Shown here piece after piece: positions 46,279-55,164 of a stretch of DNA of 64,000 bases. Position 1 is the first letter of the stretch; each line of letters opens with the position of its first letter. The stretch comes from Steroidobacteraceae bacterium (GTDB lineage Bacteria; Pseudomonadota; Gammaproteobacteria; Steroidobacterales; Steroidobacteraceae), in the NCBI GenBank assembly GCA_019187495.1, contig JABAQN010000042.1, positions 1 through 64,000 of the forward strand, read 5' to 3'. The notes below the pieces were generated by a model. That model searched no databases. It saw nothing but the letters and a program-made list of their open reading frames with translations, and was not told the origin of the DNA. The position numbers and the translations under genes were made by a program.

Positions 46279-47607
46279 TCAGGCGAGTGCGCCCCGAAGC
46301 CGCCCGAGCAGACCCACGCCCGAGACCATCAGGCTGACTGCCGGATCGTAGAGTGATCGAAACCGGTAACGCGCCGGCGCCGTCAAACGGACTGGCAACT
46401 CTTCGTACCGATCGCGATGAATCGCCTCGGCCAGCACTTTGCCGAACTGCGTGCAGGTGGTGATGCCGAGACCATTGCAGGCGATGGGGGCGAAAAAGCC
46501 GGGCCCGAGTTCGTGGATGCGGGGCAGGGCGTCGAGGGTATTGGCGGTCCTTCCGGTCCAGTAAGCCTCGACTTCGAGTGGCTGGGCGGCGAGCTGAGGG
46601 AAGGTCCGGCGCAGCCATGCACGCAGCGTTCGGGCGAACGGCGCTGCGCTACCCGCACGCCCCAGGGCCGGAATGCTCGCGAAGTAGAACCTGCCGGTAA
46701 CGTCTTTCTGTATGGCGGCCGGGATTCCTCGCTGGCTCAGCGTCGCGCCTGACGGTACCAGCGCGTCGGCGACAGCATCCGGCAGTGGTTTGAAGCCGAC
46801 GACGCCCGGGATGCCTGGATAGAACGCGCGGCTCATTCCCGGAATCGCATCCGTGACATAGGCATTGGTGCAGGCAACCACGCGCTCGGCGAGCACTCGA
46901 CCGACTCGAGTCGTGACACTCCAGCGAGCGCCGCTGCGCCGCACGGCCGTGACGGCGGAATCCGTGAACACCCGGGCGCCGAGCGAAGCCGCGGCTGCAG
47001 CCAGGCCGTGCGTGTAGGCGTAGGAATTGATGCGGCCGCCGGCGCGCTCGTGGAGCCCTGCCCTGAAACGCGACGAGCCCGTCGCCGTCGCGGTCGCCGC
47101 CGCGTCCAACAGCTCCATCGCGATGCCCTGCGTTTGCCAGTACCGCTGCTCGACCTCCAGGTGGCGAACATCCGATGGGCGGTTCGCGAGCACGATATGG
47201 CCGGTTGGCGTGTAGTTGCATGTGATTGCGAAGCGGCGAATGAGCTGATCGACGGCAGTCGGGCCGTTGCGCACGAGCTCGAGATAGCGCTCACCGCCCC
47301 CGGGGAGATTGCGAATACCGGGCGGCAATCGCATCCCCTCGATGTGCGTGGCCACATGCCCGGCATTGCGTCCCGATGCGCCGAAACCGATCTCCCGGGC
47401 TTCCAGCAGAGCCACATCCACGCCCATCTCAGCCAGGTGCAGCGCCAATGACGTGCCGAGCAGACCACCGCCAACGACCGCGACATCCGCGGAGAGATCG
47501 CCGTCGAGGCGCGGATAGCGATTCCGGGTCGTGCCATCCAGTGCGTTCAGCCAGCCGACATGCTCCAGTCCGATACGACCCGTCTTGTAGAGGCGGCTTT
47601 CGCTCAC
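46279..47607 (-). CDS. FAD-dependent amine oxidase (DAO family, PuuB-like)
   Basis: A 442-residue FAD oxidoreductase of the glycine/D-amino-acid oxidase family. The dinucleotide site is VAVVGGGLLGTSLALHLAEMG; GFGASGRNAGHV follows as in gamma-glutamylputrescine oxidase PuuB; the C-terminus has ELGPGFFAPIACNGLGITTCTQFGKVLAE. It would oxidise a primary or secondary amine to an imine. The GTG start at 47607 has GGAG upstream. Last gene of an operon RidA-like, MFS, TonB receptor, oxidase. An imine-handling protein in the same operon supports the amine-oxidase call. Confidence 0.83.
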   Translation of the reverse strand: MSESRLYKTGRIGLEHVGWLNALDGTTRNRYPRLDGDLSADVAVVGGGLLGTSLALHLAEMGVDVALLEAREIGFGASGRNAGHVATHIEGMRLPPGIRNLPGGGERYLELVRNGPTAVDQLIRRFAITCNYTPTGHIVLANRPSDVRHLEVEQRYWQTQGIAMELLDAAATATATGSSRFRAGLHERAGGRINSYAYTHGLAAAAASLGARVFTDSAVTAVRRSGARWSVTTRVGRVLAERVVACTNAYVTDAIPGMSRAFYPGIPGVVGFKPLPDAVADALVPSGATLSQRGIPAAIQKDVTGRFYFASIPALGRAGSAAPFARTLRAWLRRTFPQLAAQPLEVEAYWTGRTANTLDALPRIHELGPGFFAPIACNGLGITTCTQFGKVLAEAIHRDRYEELPVRLTAPARYRFRSLYDPAVSLMVSGVGLLGRLRGALA

Positions 47608-47620
47608 GTTCGACTCCGGC

Positions 47621-49915
47621 TCAAAACTCGAAGGACAAGCTGATTCCGTAGGTTGCCGGCTCGGCCCACGCGACCGCCTGACCGTAAAACCCCGCAATTG
47701 CGCCTGCCTGCGGCACCGGGCCATCACCGGAGGGAATCACGTGCACCGGGTATTTCTCGTCCAGAACATTCTTGCCCCAGAGACTGATTCTCGCGGACCG
47801 GCCCTCCGGGAGATCCCGGGTGAATGTCACGCGTGCATCGAGCAAGCCGAACGAGGGCTGCGCATTGAACTGACGATCGGGTACGGCGGGACCTGCCCCC
47901 GAGTCCTGGTAGACCATGTCTTGCCAGCGATAACCGAGACTTGCGGCCAGCGTGCCCGAATCACGACGCAACAGGATGTAGTCCGCGCGCGCCTCCACAG
48001 AACTCTTCGGCGCGTGAGGGATCACGAAGACGTCGGCAATGTTGTCGCCCACGCTGTATGGAGAGCCGGGGTTCACTGCCGGGTCAAACAGGCTGCCGGC
48101 GACGGCATCGATCCGGTCGATCCGCGTATGCAGCCAGGCGTAGTTGAGGCTCAGCGTCAAATCGTCCACGGGTTTCGCGAGCAGTTCGAACTCCGCGCCG
48201 CTGATCGTGGCCTTGCCCGCGTTGAAGACCGCACTGGCGAAACTCACCGGATCGACCGTGATGTTCACCTGCATATCGTCGTACTTGGCGTAGAACACCG
48301 CCGCATTGAGGCGTACGCGCCGGTTGAACAAGTAGGACTTCAGGCCGAGTTCGTAGCTCGTGAGCCTTTCGGGGCCGAAGACGGCCTGGTCGAATGAGCC
48401 GATTCCCGCGCCCGCATACACGCCGCCCGCCCTGAACCCGGTCGCGACCTTGGCATAGCTGTCGACGTCGTCGGTCCAGTGGTACATGGCGGTGAACGAA
48501 GGATCGAAGCGGCTGAAATCCAGATCCGCGATCGCACCCGTCGCCGCACCGTTCTCCACCACGAAGCCGTTCACGGACTGGAAGCGTTCACCGGATCGAT
48601 CTTCCTTGGTGTAGCGCGCGCCGGCGGTCAGATCGAGTTTTTTCCCAAGGATGTCGGGCGTCCACGTCAGCTGGCCATAGATGGCGCTCGATTCGGTTTC
48701 GGCGTCGAGCAGGCTCACCTGGTCGAGGAAGAAGTCGGGCATCTGCTGCGCAATTCGATCCGAGCCGCCTTCCTTGAAGTAGTACAGCCCCGCGACGTAG
48801 CGCAAACCGGAACCGGGCGCCGTACCGATGAACTGGAACTCCTGGCTGAACTGGTGCGCTTTCAGGCGCGTCTCGCCGATCAGGCTGAAGGGCATGCCCG
48901 GCGCAAACGTGAAGGCTTCTGCGTAATTCTGGTAGAAGTGGCTGTCGATCTGGCGGTAGCCGGTCAGCGACTTGATCGTGAGCGCTTCGCTCGGGCTCCA
49001 GCTCAGTGTCAGGCCATGGGCGTCATAACGTGCCTTGCTGAGCGGAAGATCGATCGGCCGATAGGTCTTGTCCGGCGCCTCGCGCGGCTCGGCAGGATAG
49101 ATGTAACCGTGGATGTCGAGGCCACCGAGTGCCGCGTTGTGGTAGTAGATCGGCGTGGAGTCGAGCGTTCCGAGTTCGAAAAAGTAGTCGGCCCGGAGCG
49201 CGGGCCCGAGTTTCCAACTCAACTGCAGCCGCCCGGCACGTTGCTCCTGTTCGCCGTAGTCGTGCGAAGAACCCGCGTTCTCCACGTAGCCGTCGATCGA
49301 ACTCGCCAGCAGGGATACCTTGGCCGCGAGGCCGCGCCATTCGGGCAGATCGACGGCGGTGAGGCTGCGGTACAGATCTCGGTTGCCGAAATCGAGCGAC
49401 TCTTTCACGCCAAACTCGCCGGTCGGCTTGCGGGTCACCAGATTGACGGCGCCGCCCGTGGTATTGCGCCCGTACAGCGTGCCCTGCGGACCGCGCAGTA
49501 CCTCGACGCGCTCGATGTCGGCCAGATCGAACGTCGAGACATTGGGACGCGCGATCAGAAACCCGTCCTCGTAAAGACCGACCGCCGGGTTGCTGTTCAC
49601 CCTGGCCGGGTTGGCCTCACCCTGACCGCGCATGTAGAGGATGAGCGTATCGGACGAGTTCGGATAAGGTGAAAAGGAGATGCTCGGTGTGGATTGCGCC
49701 ACCCCGGAGAAGCTGGTTATGCCGCGATTCTCGAGGTCCTCTCCACTGAGGGCGGTGATCGCGATCGGCACATCCTGCAGGTTCTGCTCCTGCTTTTGGG
49801 CGGTGACGATCACCTCCTGCAGTGCGGGCTCTTCCTGTGCAAACGCAGCGCCGAATGCGCTGGTGCATGCCCAGAGAAGAATCGCTCGAAACAGCAATCG
49901 ATTCACATCGCGCAT
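47621..49915 (-). CDS. TonB-dependent outer-membrane receptor
   Basis: A 764-residue receptor: signal peptide ending near FGAAFAQEE, TonB-box-like LQEVIVTAQKQEQNLQ, plug with LYMRGQGEANPARVNSN and VLRGPQGTLYGRNTTGG, barrel to the C-terminal SFEF. The ATG at 49915 is preceded by GGGAG. It lies in the amine-oxidase operon, 13 bases before the oxidase gene, so it probably imports the substrate. It is distinct from the receptor at 5693-7996. Confidence 0.93.
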   Translation of the reverse strand: MRDVNRLLFRAILLWACTSAFGAAFAQEEPALQEVIVTAQKQEQNLQDVPIAITALSGEDLENRGITSFSGVAQSTPSISFSPYPNSSDTLILYMRGQGEANPARVNSNPAVGLYEDGFLIARPNVSTFDLADIERVEVLRGPQGTLYGRNTTGGAVNLVTRKPTGEFGVKESLDFGNRDLYRSLTAVDLPEWRGLAAKVSLLASSIDGYVENAGSSHDYGEQEQRAGRLQLSWKLGPALRADYFFELGTLDSTPIYYHNAALGGLDIHGYIYPAEPREAPDKTYRPIDLPLSKARYDAHGLTLSWSPSEALTIKSLTGYRQIDSHFYQNYAEAFTFAPGMPFSLIGETRLKAHQFSQEFQFIGTAPGSGLRYVAGLYYFKEGGSDRIAQQMPDFFLDQVSLLDAETESSAIYGQLTWTPDILGKKLDLTAGARYTKEDRSGERFQSVNGFVVENGAATGAIADLDFSRFDPSFTAMYHWTDDVDSYAKVATGFRAGGVYAGAGIGSFDQAVFGPERLTSYELGLKSYLFNRRVRLNAAVFYAKYDDMQVNITVDPVSFASAVFNAGKATISGAEFELLAKPVDDLTLSLNYAWLHTRIDRIDAVAGSLFDPAVNPGSPYSVGDNIADVFVIPHAPKSSVEARADYILLRRDSGTLAASLGYRWQDMVYQDSGAGPAVPDRQFNAQPSFGLLDARVTFTRDLPEGRSARISLWGKNVLDEKYPVHVIPSGDGPVPQAGAIAGFYGQAVAWAEPATYGISLSFEF

Positions 49916-49998
49916 GTAAGGACTCCCTGGAAGGTCAGTGCGAGAGCTTGGGCAGTCGCTCGGAGTCCGCGCCAGTGCCAAATGGTATCAACCGGGAG

Positions 49999-51219
49999 CT
50001 ATTCCGGCGGGCGCTGGCGCAGCAGCAACAGCGCCGGCACCAGCGCCAGCGCCGCAATGCAAGTGGAAAGTAGGAAGGCTTCGACATAGCCGTGGGTGGC
50101 GTCGTGAATCGCACCCGTCAGCAAGGGGCCGGAAGAGGAGATCAGGCCGGTGAGGAAGTTGCTGATGCCGAGGAGCGTGCCGAACCTCGCCACACCCACC
50201 GCATCCGCGAGCAGAATCGGGGCGAACTGCAACGGCGAGTTCACGACCGAGCCCCAGAACAGCGCAAATACGATACCGGCGGTAACGCCTGCGACCCCGG
50301 GGTGGATGAATGGAAGGAGCAGACTGCTCAGCACCAGCACCGACAGTGCCGCAACCAGCACGGGCTTCGCGCCGCAGCGGTCGATGAGTGGGCCGAGGAT
50401 CATCGAGCCGACGAAAGTTGCCAGCGACGAGCCGCTGTAGAACAGCACGGCGGTTGTCTCGGGGAATCCGCGGGACGTCAGGAAGGGGATGAGATGGAAG
50501 TAAATTCCATAGAAGCTCAGCTGGGACAGGATCAGCACCAGCGTGACGAGTCGAAAGACGGGCAGTTGCATCAATCTGCGCAGCGGCAACTCAACTCCCG
50601 TTGCAGCCGAATGGTCCTCGTTGCGATACGGACCGTGTATCGCCAGCGTGGCAATGATCGGCAGGCCGACGACCAGATTGAGCAAGCCGATTCCCGCCAT
50701 GACCTGTCGCCAGCCGAGATGGAGCACCAGCGGCGCGATGAGTATCGGGAAGGCGGTGGCGCCGATGGCCGATGCCGCGAGCAGCATGCCGAGCGCCAAC
50801 CCACGCCGCCCTGAAAACCACTCCGAGATCACGACAGTGCACGGCAGATAGGCTGATGCACCGAGGCCGACACCGCTTGTGGCGAGCGCGAACACGAGTA
50901 CGGGTAGTGCCCTGCTCCCGCTCGCCAGGCCGTAGCCGAGACAAACGAGTACCGCGCCGCACGCCATGACGATGCGCGCGCCAACCTTGCCGATGAGCAG
51001 ACCAACGGCGGGCAGGATGGCGGTCATCGCCAGCACGAACGCCGTGAGCGGCCGGCCGATCTGTTCACTCGTCCAGCCGAATTCGTGCTGGATCGGCTGG
51101 ACGAAGACGCCGAGTGCGCCGATGGTCGTGCCCATGGCGACCGCGTTCCACAAGGACAGTCCCGCGATGATCCACCATGGGCGGGCCGCCGGGCGAACGA
51201 ACGCGACGGCCGAAAGCAC
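49999..51219 (-). CDS. MFS transporter
   Basis: A 406-residue inner-membrane protein with about 12 hydrophobic segments, of the monocarboxylate/oxalate-formate antiporter-like MFS group. It starts WWIIAGLSLWNAVAMGTTIG and has FGWTSEQIGRP in the first loop. GTG start at 51219. It lies between the RidA-like and TonB receptor genes, so it would move the same substrate, or a product, across the inner membrane. Confidence 0.87.
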   Translation of the reverse strand: MLSAVAFVRPAARPWWIIAGLSLWNAVAMGTTIGALGVFVQPIQHEFGWTSEQIGRPLTAFVLAMTAILPAVGLLIGKVGARIVMACGAVLVCLGYGLASGSRALPVLVFALATSGVGLGASAYLPCTVVISEWFSGRRGLALGMLLAASAIGATAFPILIAPLVLHLGWRQVMAGIGLLNLVVGLPIIATLAIHGPYRNEDHSAATGVELPLRRLMQLPVFRLVTLVLILSQLSFYGIYFHLIPFLTSRGFPETTAVLFYSGSSLATFVGSMILGPLIDRCGAKPVLVAALSVLVLSSLLLPFIHPGVAGVTAGIVFALFWGSVVNSPLQFAPILLADAVGVARFGTLLGISNFLTGLISSSGPLLTGAIHDATHGYVEAFLLSTCIAALALVPALLLLRQRPPE

Positions 51220-51227
51220 GGGGTGAT

Positions 51228-51632
51228 TCAGGGCAGGGCCGCGACCGCGCTGATTTCGATCAGGGCTTCGCCGCTGCCAAGACTCGCGACACCGATCAGG
51301 TTGAAGGCATGCGGCGGAAAAGGTTGCCCGTCGCAGGCCACCTGCATTGCGGATGCGAATTCATTCGCCCGGATCTGGTTCAGGCCGACTATATAAACGT
51401 TGCTGCTGACGACGTCTTCCGGTCTCGCGCCGGCTGCCGCCAGGGCGGCACGCAGATTTGCGAATGCCGCGAGCGCCTGGGCATGCAGCGACGCACCGCC
51501 CACGATCCGGAACTCGCGGTCCAGCGCGGTCTGGCCGGCGATGAATGCAAGCTTGCCCGGTGGCGAAATCACCACATGGGACAGTGGTGGATAGCTGAAA
51601 AGGCTCTCGGGGTTGATACGTTCGACAGCCAT
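51228..51632 (-). CDS. RidA/YjgF-like protein lacking the catalytic Arg
   Basis: A 134-residue chorismate-mutase-like trimeric fold protein. The segment that normally reads P-A-R-S with the essential arginine of imine-hydrolysing RidA reads P-P-H-A here (FPPHAFNLIG), so it is not a standard RidA deaminase and may belong to another Rid subfamily. First gene of the operon leading to the amine oxidase, which fits handling of imine or carbamoyl products. MFS gene follows eight bases later. Confidence 0.8.
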   Translation of the reverse strand: MAVERINPESLFSYPPLSHVVISPPGKLAFIAGQTALDREFRIVGGASLHAQALAAFANLRAALAAAGARPEDVVSSNVYIVGLNQIRANEFASAMQVACDGQPFPPHAFNLIGVASLGSGEALIEISAVAALP

Positions 51633-51815
51633 TGGACGGGTTCCGATTCGACTGATGCCAAACGGGCCGCTGCAGCCTATCGGGGAAGCGGAGTGCTGAA
51701 CAGTGTCAGGTGTCACTTGCTGCAGGGTCGGAGAGCCTCGAAAGTCCGTCGGAGGTGTGTCGTTGGCGCGAATCGTTGCTGCACGCCGATTACGATGCCG
51801 GATGGGAGGAGCGCA

Positions 51816-52919
51816 ATGTCGACGGGGCTGGTGTGCGACGAGCGGTACTTCTGGTACGACTTGGGTGATTATCGCAGTCTGATGGGCGGCCACCCGCACA
51901 TCGAACCCGGTACATTTGCCGAGACGCCTGAAAGCAAGCGCCGGATTCTGAACCTGCTTGCCGCGAGCGGACTCCTGCGGCAACTGCGGCTGCTGAGGCC
52001 CGAGCCTGTGAGTTTCGAAGAACTCTGCTGCGTGCACGACGCAACTTACGTGGAGGCCGTGAAAACGCTCAGCAGCAAGGGCGGCGGCAGTCTGGGACCC
52101 GGCGTGCCAGTGCCCGCCGGGGGCTACGAGATCGCCGCCCTCGCCGTGGGGGGCACTCGCCGCGCGATCGACGCTGTGCTGCGCTCGGAAGTCGACAATT
52201 CCTACGCCTTGGTCAGGCCGCCGGGCCATCATGCCGAGCGCGACCGGGGTTGGGGGTTGTGCATCTTCGCCAACGCGGCGATCGCGACGAAGCTCGCCAT
52301 GCGCGATCACGGACTTGCGCGTGTCGCGATCGTCGACTGGGATGCCCACCACGGTAACGGTACGGAGTCGGCCTTCTATGAGGATCCCTCCGTTCTCACG
52401 ATCTCTGTCCATCAGGATATGGTCGTTCCGGAGCGTGGCGCCATCGAAGATACGGGGCGTGGGCCCGGTGATGGCTACAACATCAATATCCCGTTGCCAC
52501 CCGGCTCCGGTACGGGTGCCTATCTCGCGGCTATCGACCGGGTCATGGCCCCGGCTTTGCGGCGATTTCGGCCGGAGCTGATACTGGTTGCAAGCGGCGT
52601 CGATGCCTGCGCCAGTGATCCGACCGCGCGCATGCTGCTGATGAGCGACTCATATCGCATCATGTGCGCTCGCCTTCTGGATCTCGCTGTCGAACTGTGT
52701 GATGGGCGCCTGGTCATGACGCACGAGGGTGGCTATGACCCGACCGCTGCGCCTTTCTGTGCACTCGCGATTCTCGAGGAGATGGCCGGCGTGCGCACGG
52801 AAGTACGAGATCCGTTTGGAGAGCTCTTTGAAGACGAGATCTCCGGTCATCAGTGCCTCCAGCCGCACCAGGAAGCGGTGATTGATCGGGCTGTGGCGAC
52901 TTTCAGTCGCGAGCGGTGA
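51816..52919 (+). CDS. HDAC-family deacetylase (acetylpolyamine amidohydrolase-like)
   Basis: A 367-residue class II histone-deacetylase-like zinc hydrolase. The His-His pair is in RPPGHHAERDRGWG; zinc ligands are in VDWDAHHGNGTE and SGVDACASDP; THEGGYD supports the active site. Bacterial members remove acetyl groups from polyamines or other acylated amines. It is divergent from the RidA-MFS-TonB-oxidase operon: import, deacetylation, then oxidation of the free amine would be a sensible route. Strong GGGAGGAG site before the ATG. Confidence 0.87.
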   Translation: MSTGLVCDERYFWYDLGDYRSLMGGHPHIEPGTFAETPESKRRILNLLAASGLLRQLRLLRPEPVSFEELCCVHDATYVEAVKTLSSKGGGSLGPGVPVPAGGYEIAALAVGGTRRAIDAVLRSEVDNSYALVRPPGHHAERDRGWGLCIFANAAIATKLAMRDHGLARVAIVDWDAHHGNGTESAFYEDPSVLTISVHQDMVVPERGAIEDTGRGPGDGYNINIPLPPGSGTGAYLAAIDRVMAPALRRFRPELILVASGVDACASDPTARMLLMSDSYRIMCARLLDLAVELCDGRLVMTHEGGYDPTAAPFCALAILEEMAGVRTEVRDPFGELFEDEISGHQCLQPHQEAVIDRAVATFSRER

Positions 52920-53066
52920 GCGGGTGATCGGGACGCCTTGATCGGGTTGCCGAACTACAGATTATACGGAGTGTGGATCAAGGAGATTGTGCGACTGTCC
53001 GCGTGTGGCCGCGATAAGTTTGCCGGAATGATCCACGTCGTTGGTCGCACATGAGTGCGATTTCCT

Positions 53067-53525
53067 TCAATCGCGTCGACCTTCAGGAAGATGCTCGACG
53101 GGGCCGGTCCGCGTCCACTCGACGACGAGGCGGCGGTACGCGATCTTCCATTCTCCGGCCTGGCGCGTGAAGCGATCCTGGTAGCGGATCGCCCAGTCGA
53201 GCGTCCCGGGACGTCCATCTTCGCCGACGATCCCGTGGTAGGCGATGCAGTAGGTTTCCCCGCGCGCCGCGTCGCCCTCGATCGTCACGAGCTGGTTGAA
53301 CACGCAGTGCATGGTGCCGCGGAAATCCCGCGCCAGTTGCCCGGGCACTTCGCGCAGCCGCGGCCGGCCGTCGAAGCGAAAGCCCGGGCCCTCGACCACG
53401 GCATCTTCGACGAAGATCGACGCGAACAGCTCCGGGTCGTTGCGATCGACCGCGGACGCGTATTGCAGCACGAGGCGGCGCAGCGCCGACTCGTCGATGA
53501 TTCGTCCATCCTGCGATCCGCCCAT
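53067..53525 (-). CDS. NTF2/SnoaL-like protein
   Basis: A 152-residue single NTF2-fold (cone-shaped alpha+beta) protein: ASAVDRNDPELFASIFVEDAVVEGP near the N-terminus and YQDRFTRQAGEWKIAYRR at the end. Family members include isomerases, dehydratases and hydrolases. Located 13 bases after the FadD3-like ligase stop. An in-frame GTG at 53546 would overlap that stop by eight bases and is an alternative start. Possibly a steroid isomerase or dehydratase; substrate unknown. Confidence 0.75.
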   Translation of the reverse strand: MGGSQDGRIIDESALRRLVLQYASAVDRNDPELFASIFVEDAVVEGPGFRFDGRPRLREVPGQLARDFRGTMHCVFNQLVTIEGDAARGETYCIAYHGIVGEDGRPGTLDWAIRYQDRFTRQAGEWKIAYRRLVVEWTRTGPVEHLPEGRRD

Positions 53526-53538
53526 GCAGCGGGTCCGC

Positions 53539-55083
53539 TCAGCCACCGCGCAGCGCGAAGCGCTGCACCTTGCCCGATGCCGTGGTCGGCAGTTCCGCGA
53601 CGAAATGCACGCGGCGCGGCACCTTGTAGTTCGCCATGTTGGCGCGGCTCCAGGCGATCAGCGCGGGCTCGTCGAGCGTGGCGCCGGGGCGCAGGACGAC
53701 GTAGGCGTGCCCGACCTCGCCCATGCGCTCGTCCGGGGCGCCGACGACGGCGACCTGGGCGATCGCGGGATGCGCGGCCAGCAGGTTCTCGATTTCCGCC
53801 GGATAGCAGTTGAAGCCGCCGACGATGAACATGTCCTTCTTGCGATCGGTGATCCGCAGGTAGCCTTCCTCGTCCATCACGCCGATGTCGCCGGTATGCA
53901 GCCAGCCGTCGGCATCGATCGCCGCGCGGGTTGCCGCCTCGTCTTCGAAGTAGCCGAGCATCACGTTGTAGCCGCGCACCAGCAATTCACCTTCCGCTCC
54001 CCGCGGGACTTCCCGGCCCGCCTCGTCGGCGACGCGCACCTCGACACCCGGGATCGGCGCACCGCAGGTGTGCGCGATGCGTTCGGGGGTATCGCCGGGC
54101 CGGCAGATGCTGACGCAGCCGGTCGACTCCGTGAGGCCGTAGCCGGTGACCACGGTGCGAAAGCCGAGATCTGCGCTCATGCGCTCGATCAGCCGCACCG
54201 GCACGCTCGCCGCGCCGGTGACGGCGAGGCGCAATGAGGAGACGTCGACCGGCGCGCGCTCCTGGCTCGTGAGCAGCGACTGGAACAGGGTGGGCGGACC
54301 CGGCAGCACCGAGATATGGTCATCGACGATGCGCCTCAGCACGACGTCGGCGTCGAACACCGCTTGCGGCAGGATGGTGGCGCCGCGCAGCAGGCATGCG
54401 AGCCAGCCCGACTTGTAGCCGAAGGCATGGAAGAACGGGTTGACGATCAGGTAGCGATCGCCATGCCGCAGCCCGACGACCGTGGACCACGCATCGAAAA
54501 CGCGGATGTTCTGCGTGTGCGAGCTCATCACGCCCTTCGGCTGGCCGGTGGTGCCCGAGGTGAAGAGAATGTCGGCGACATCCTCGGCGCGCAGCCGCGC
54601 GAGCCGCGCATCGAGCTCCGGGCCGGAAATGGCGGCGCCGGCGGCGAGGAATTCGTCCCATTCCGGGCCGTCGATCACGATGCGTCGCTCGAGGCGCGGC
54701 AGCGATTCGCCGGCGAGCAGGTCCGCATATCGCGTGCCGAGCAGCTCGCCGACGTGCACCAGCACGCGCGTCCCGCTGCGGTTCAGGATGTAGGCTGCCT
54801 CGCGGCCCCTGAGGCGCGTGTTGAGCGGCACCACGATGCCGCCGACCGCCTGCGCGCCGAGCGCCGCGACGATCCAGCGGCCGATGTTCGGCGCCCAGAT
54901 CGCCACCCGGTCGCCATGCCCGAGTCCGGCCGCCATGAAACCCGCTGCCGCGCGGCGGACCTCGGCTTCGAGTTCCCGGTAGGTCCAGCGCCGTCCCCCT
55001 TCCTCGAGCGCGATGTCATTGCCGTACTGGCGGGCGGCGCGCACCAGGGCATCGGGCCCGGTGGCGGGAAGTGGGGCTTGCAT
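53539..55083 (-). CDS. fadD3: FadD3-like HIP-CoA ligase
   Basis: A 514-residue ANL ligase close to mycobacterial FadD3 in length and sequence: DRVAIWAPNIGRWIVA, ADILFTSGTTGQPKGVM, NPFFHAFGYKSGWLACL, VLPGPPTLFQSLL, TGYGLTESTG, DGWLHTGDIGVMDEEGYLRITDRKKDM and final lysine motif ASGKVQRF. FadD3 activates HIP, the ring C/D residue left after rings A/B are removed, and so opens the whole ring C/D pathway. The ATG at 55083 gives the family N-terminus. It stands some 25 kb away from fadE30/ipdF. It is divergent from an Rv3549c-like SDR. Confidence 0.9.
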   Translation of the reverse strand: MQAPLPATGPDALVRAARQYGNDIALEEGGRRWTYRELEAEVRRAAAGFMAAGLGHGDRVAIWAPNIGRWIVAALGAQAVGGIVVPLNTRLRGREAAYILNRSGTRVLVHVGELLGTRYADLLAGESLPRLERRIVIDGPEWDEFLAAGAAISGPELDARLARLRAEDVADILFTSGTTGQPKGVMSSHTQNIRVFDAWSTVVGLRHGDRYLIVNPFFHAFGYKSGWLACLLRGATILPQAVFDADVVLRRIVDDHISVLPGPPTLFQSLLTSQERAPVDVSSLRLAVTGAASVPVRLIERMSADLGFRTVVTGYGLTESTGCVSICRPGDTPERIAHTCGAPIPGVEVRVADEAGREVPRGAEGELLVRGYNVMLGYFEDEAATRAAIDADGWLHTGDIGVMDEEGYLRITDRKKDMFIVGGFNCYPAEIENLLAAHPAIAQVAVVGAPDERMGEVGHAYVVLRPGATLDEPALIAWSRANMANYKVPRRVHFVAELPTTASGKVQRFALRGG

Positions 55084-55133
55084 GGGCGTCACTGAAGTGT
55101 CTATAAGTTTCAGGATCATCGGTGCTATCGAAT

Positions 55134-55143
55134 TTGAATTCAA
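55134..55143. promoter_or_regulatory. 10-bp palindrome between divergent fadD3 and SDR genes
   Basis: TTGAATTCAA, a perfect palindrome 51 bases upstream of the fadD3-like ATG and about 20 before the SDR start. Each half (TTGAA/TTCAA) is shared with the arms of the TetR operator at 30437-30458, but with no spacer. A shared regulator is possible but weakly supported. Confidence 0.3.
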
Positions 55144-55164
55144 CTTGAGGGACAGGGAGCGACG

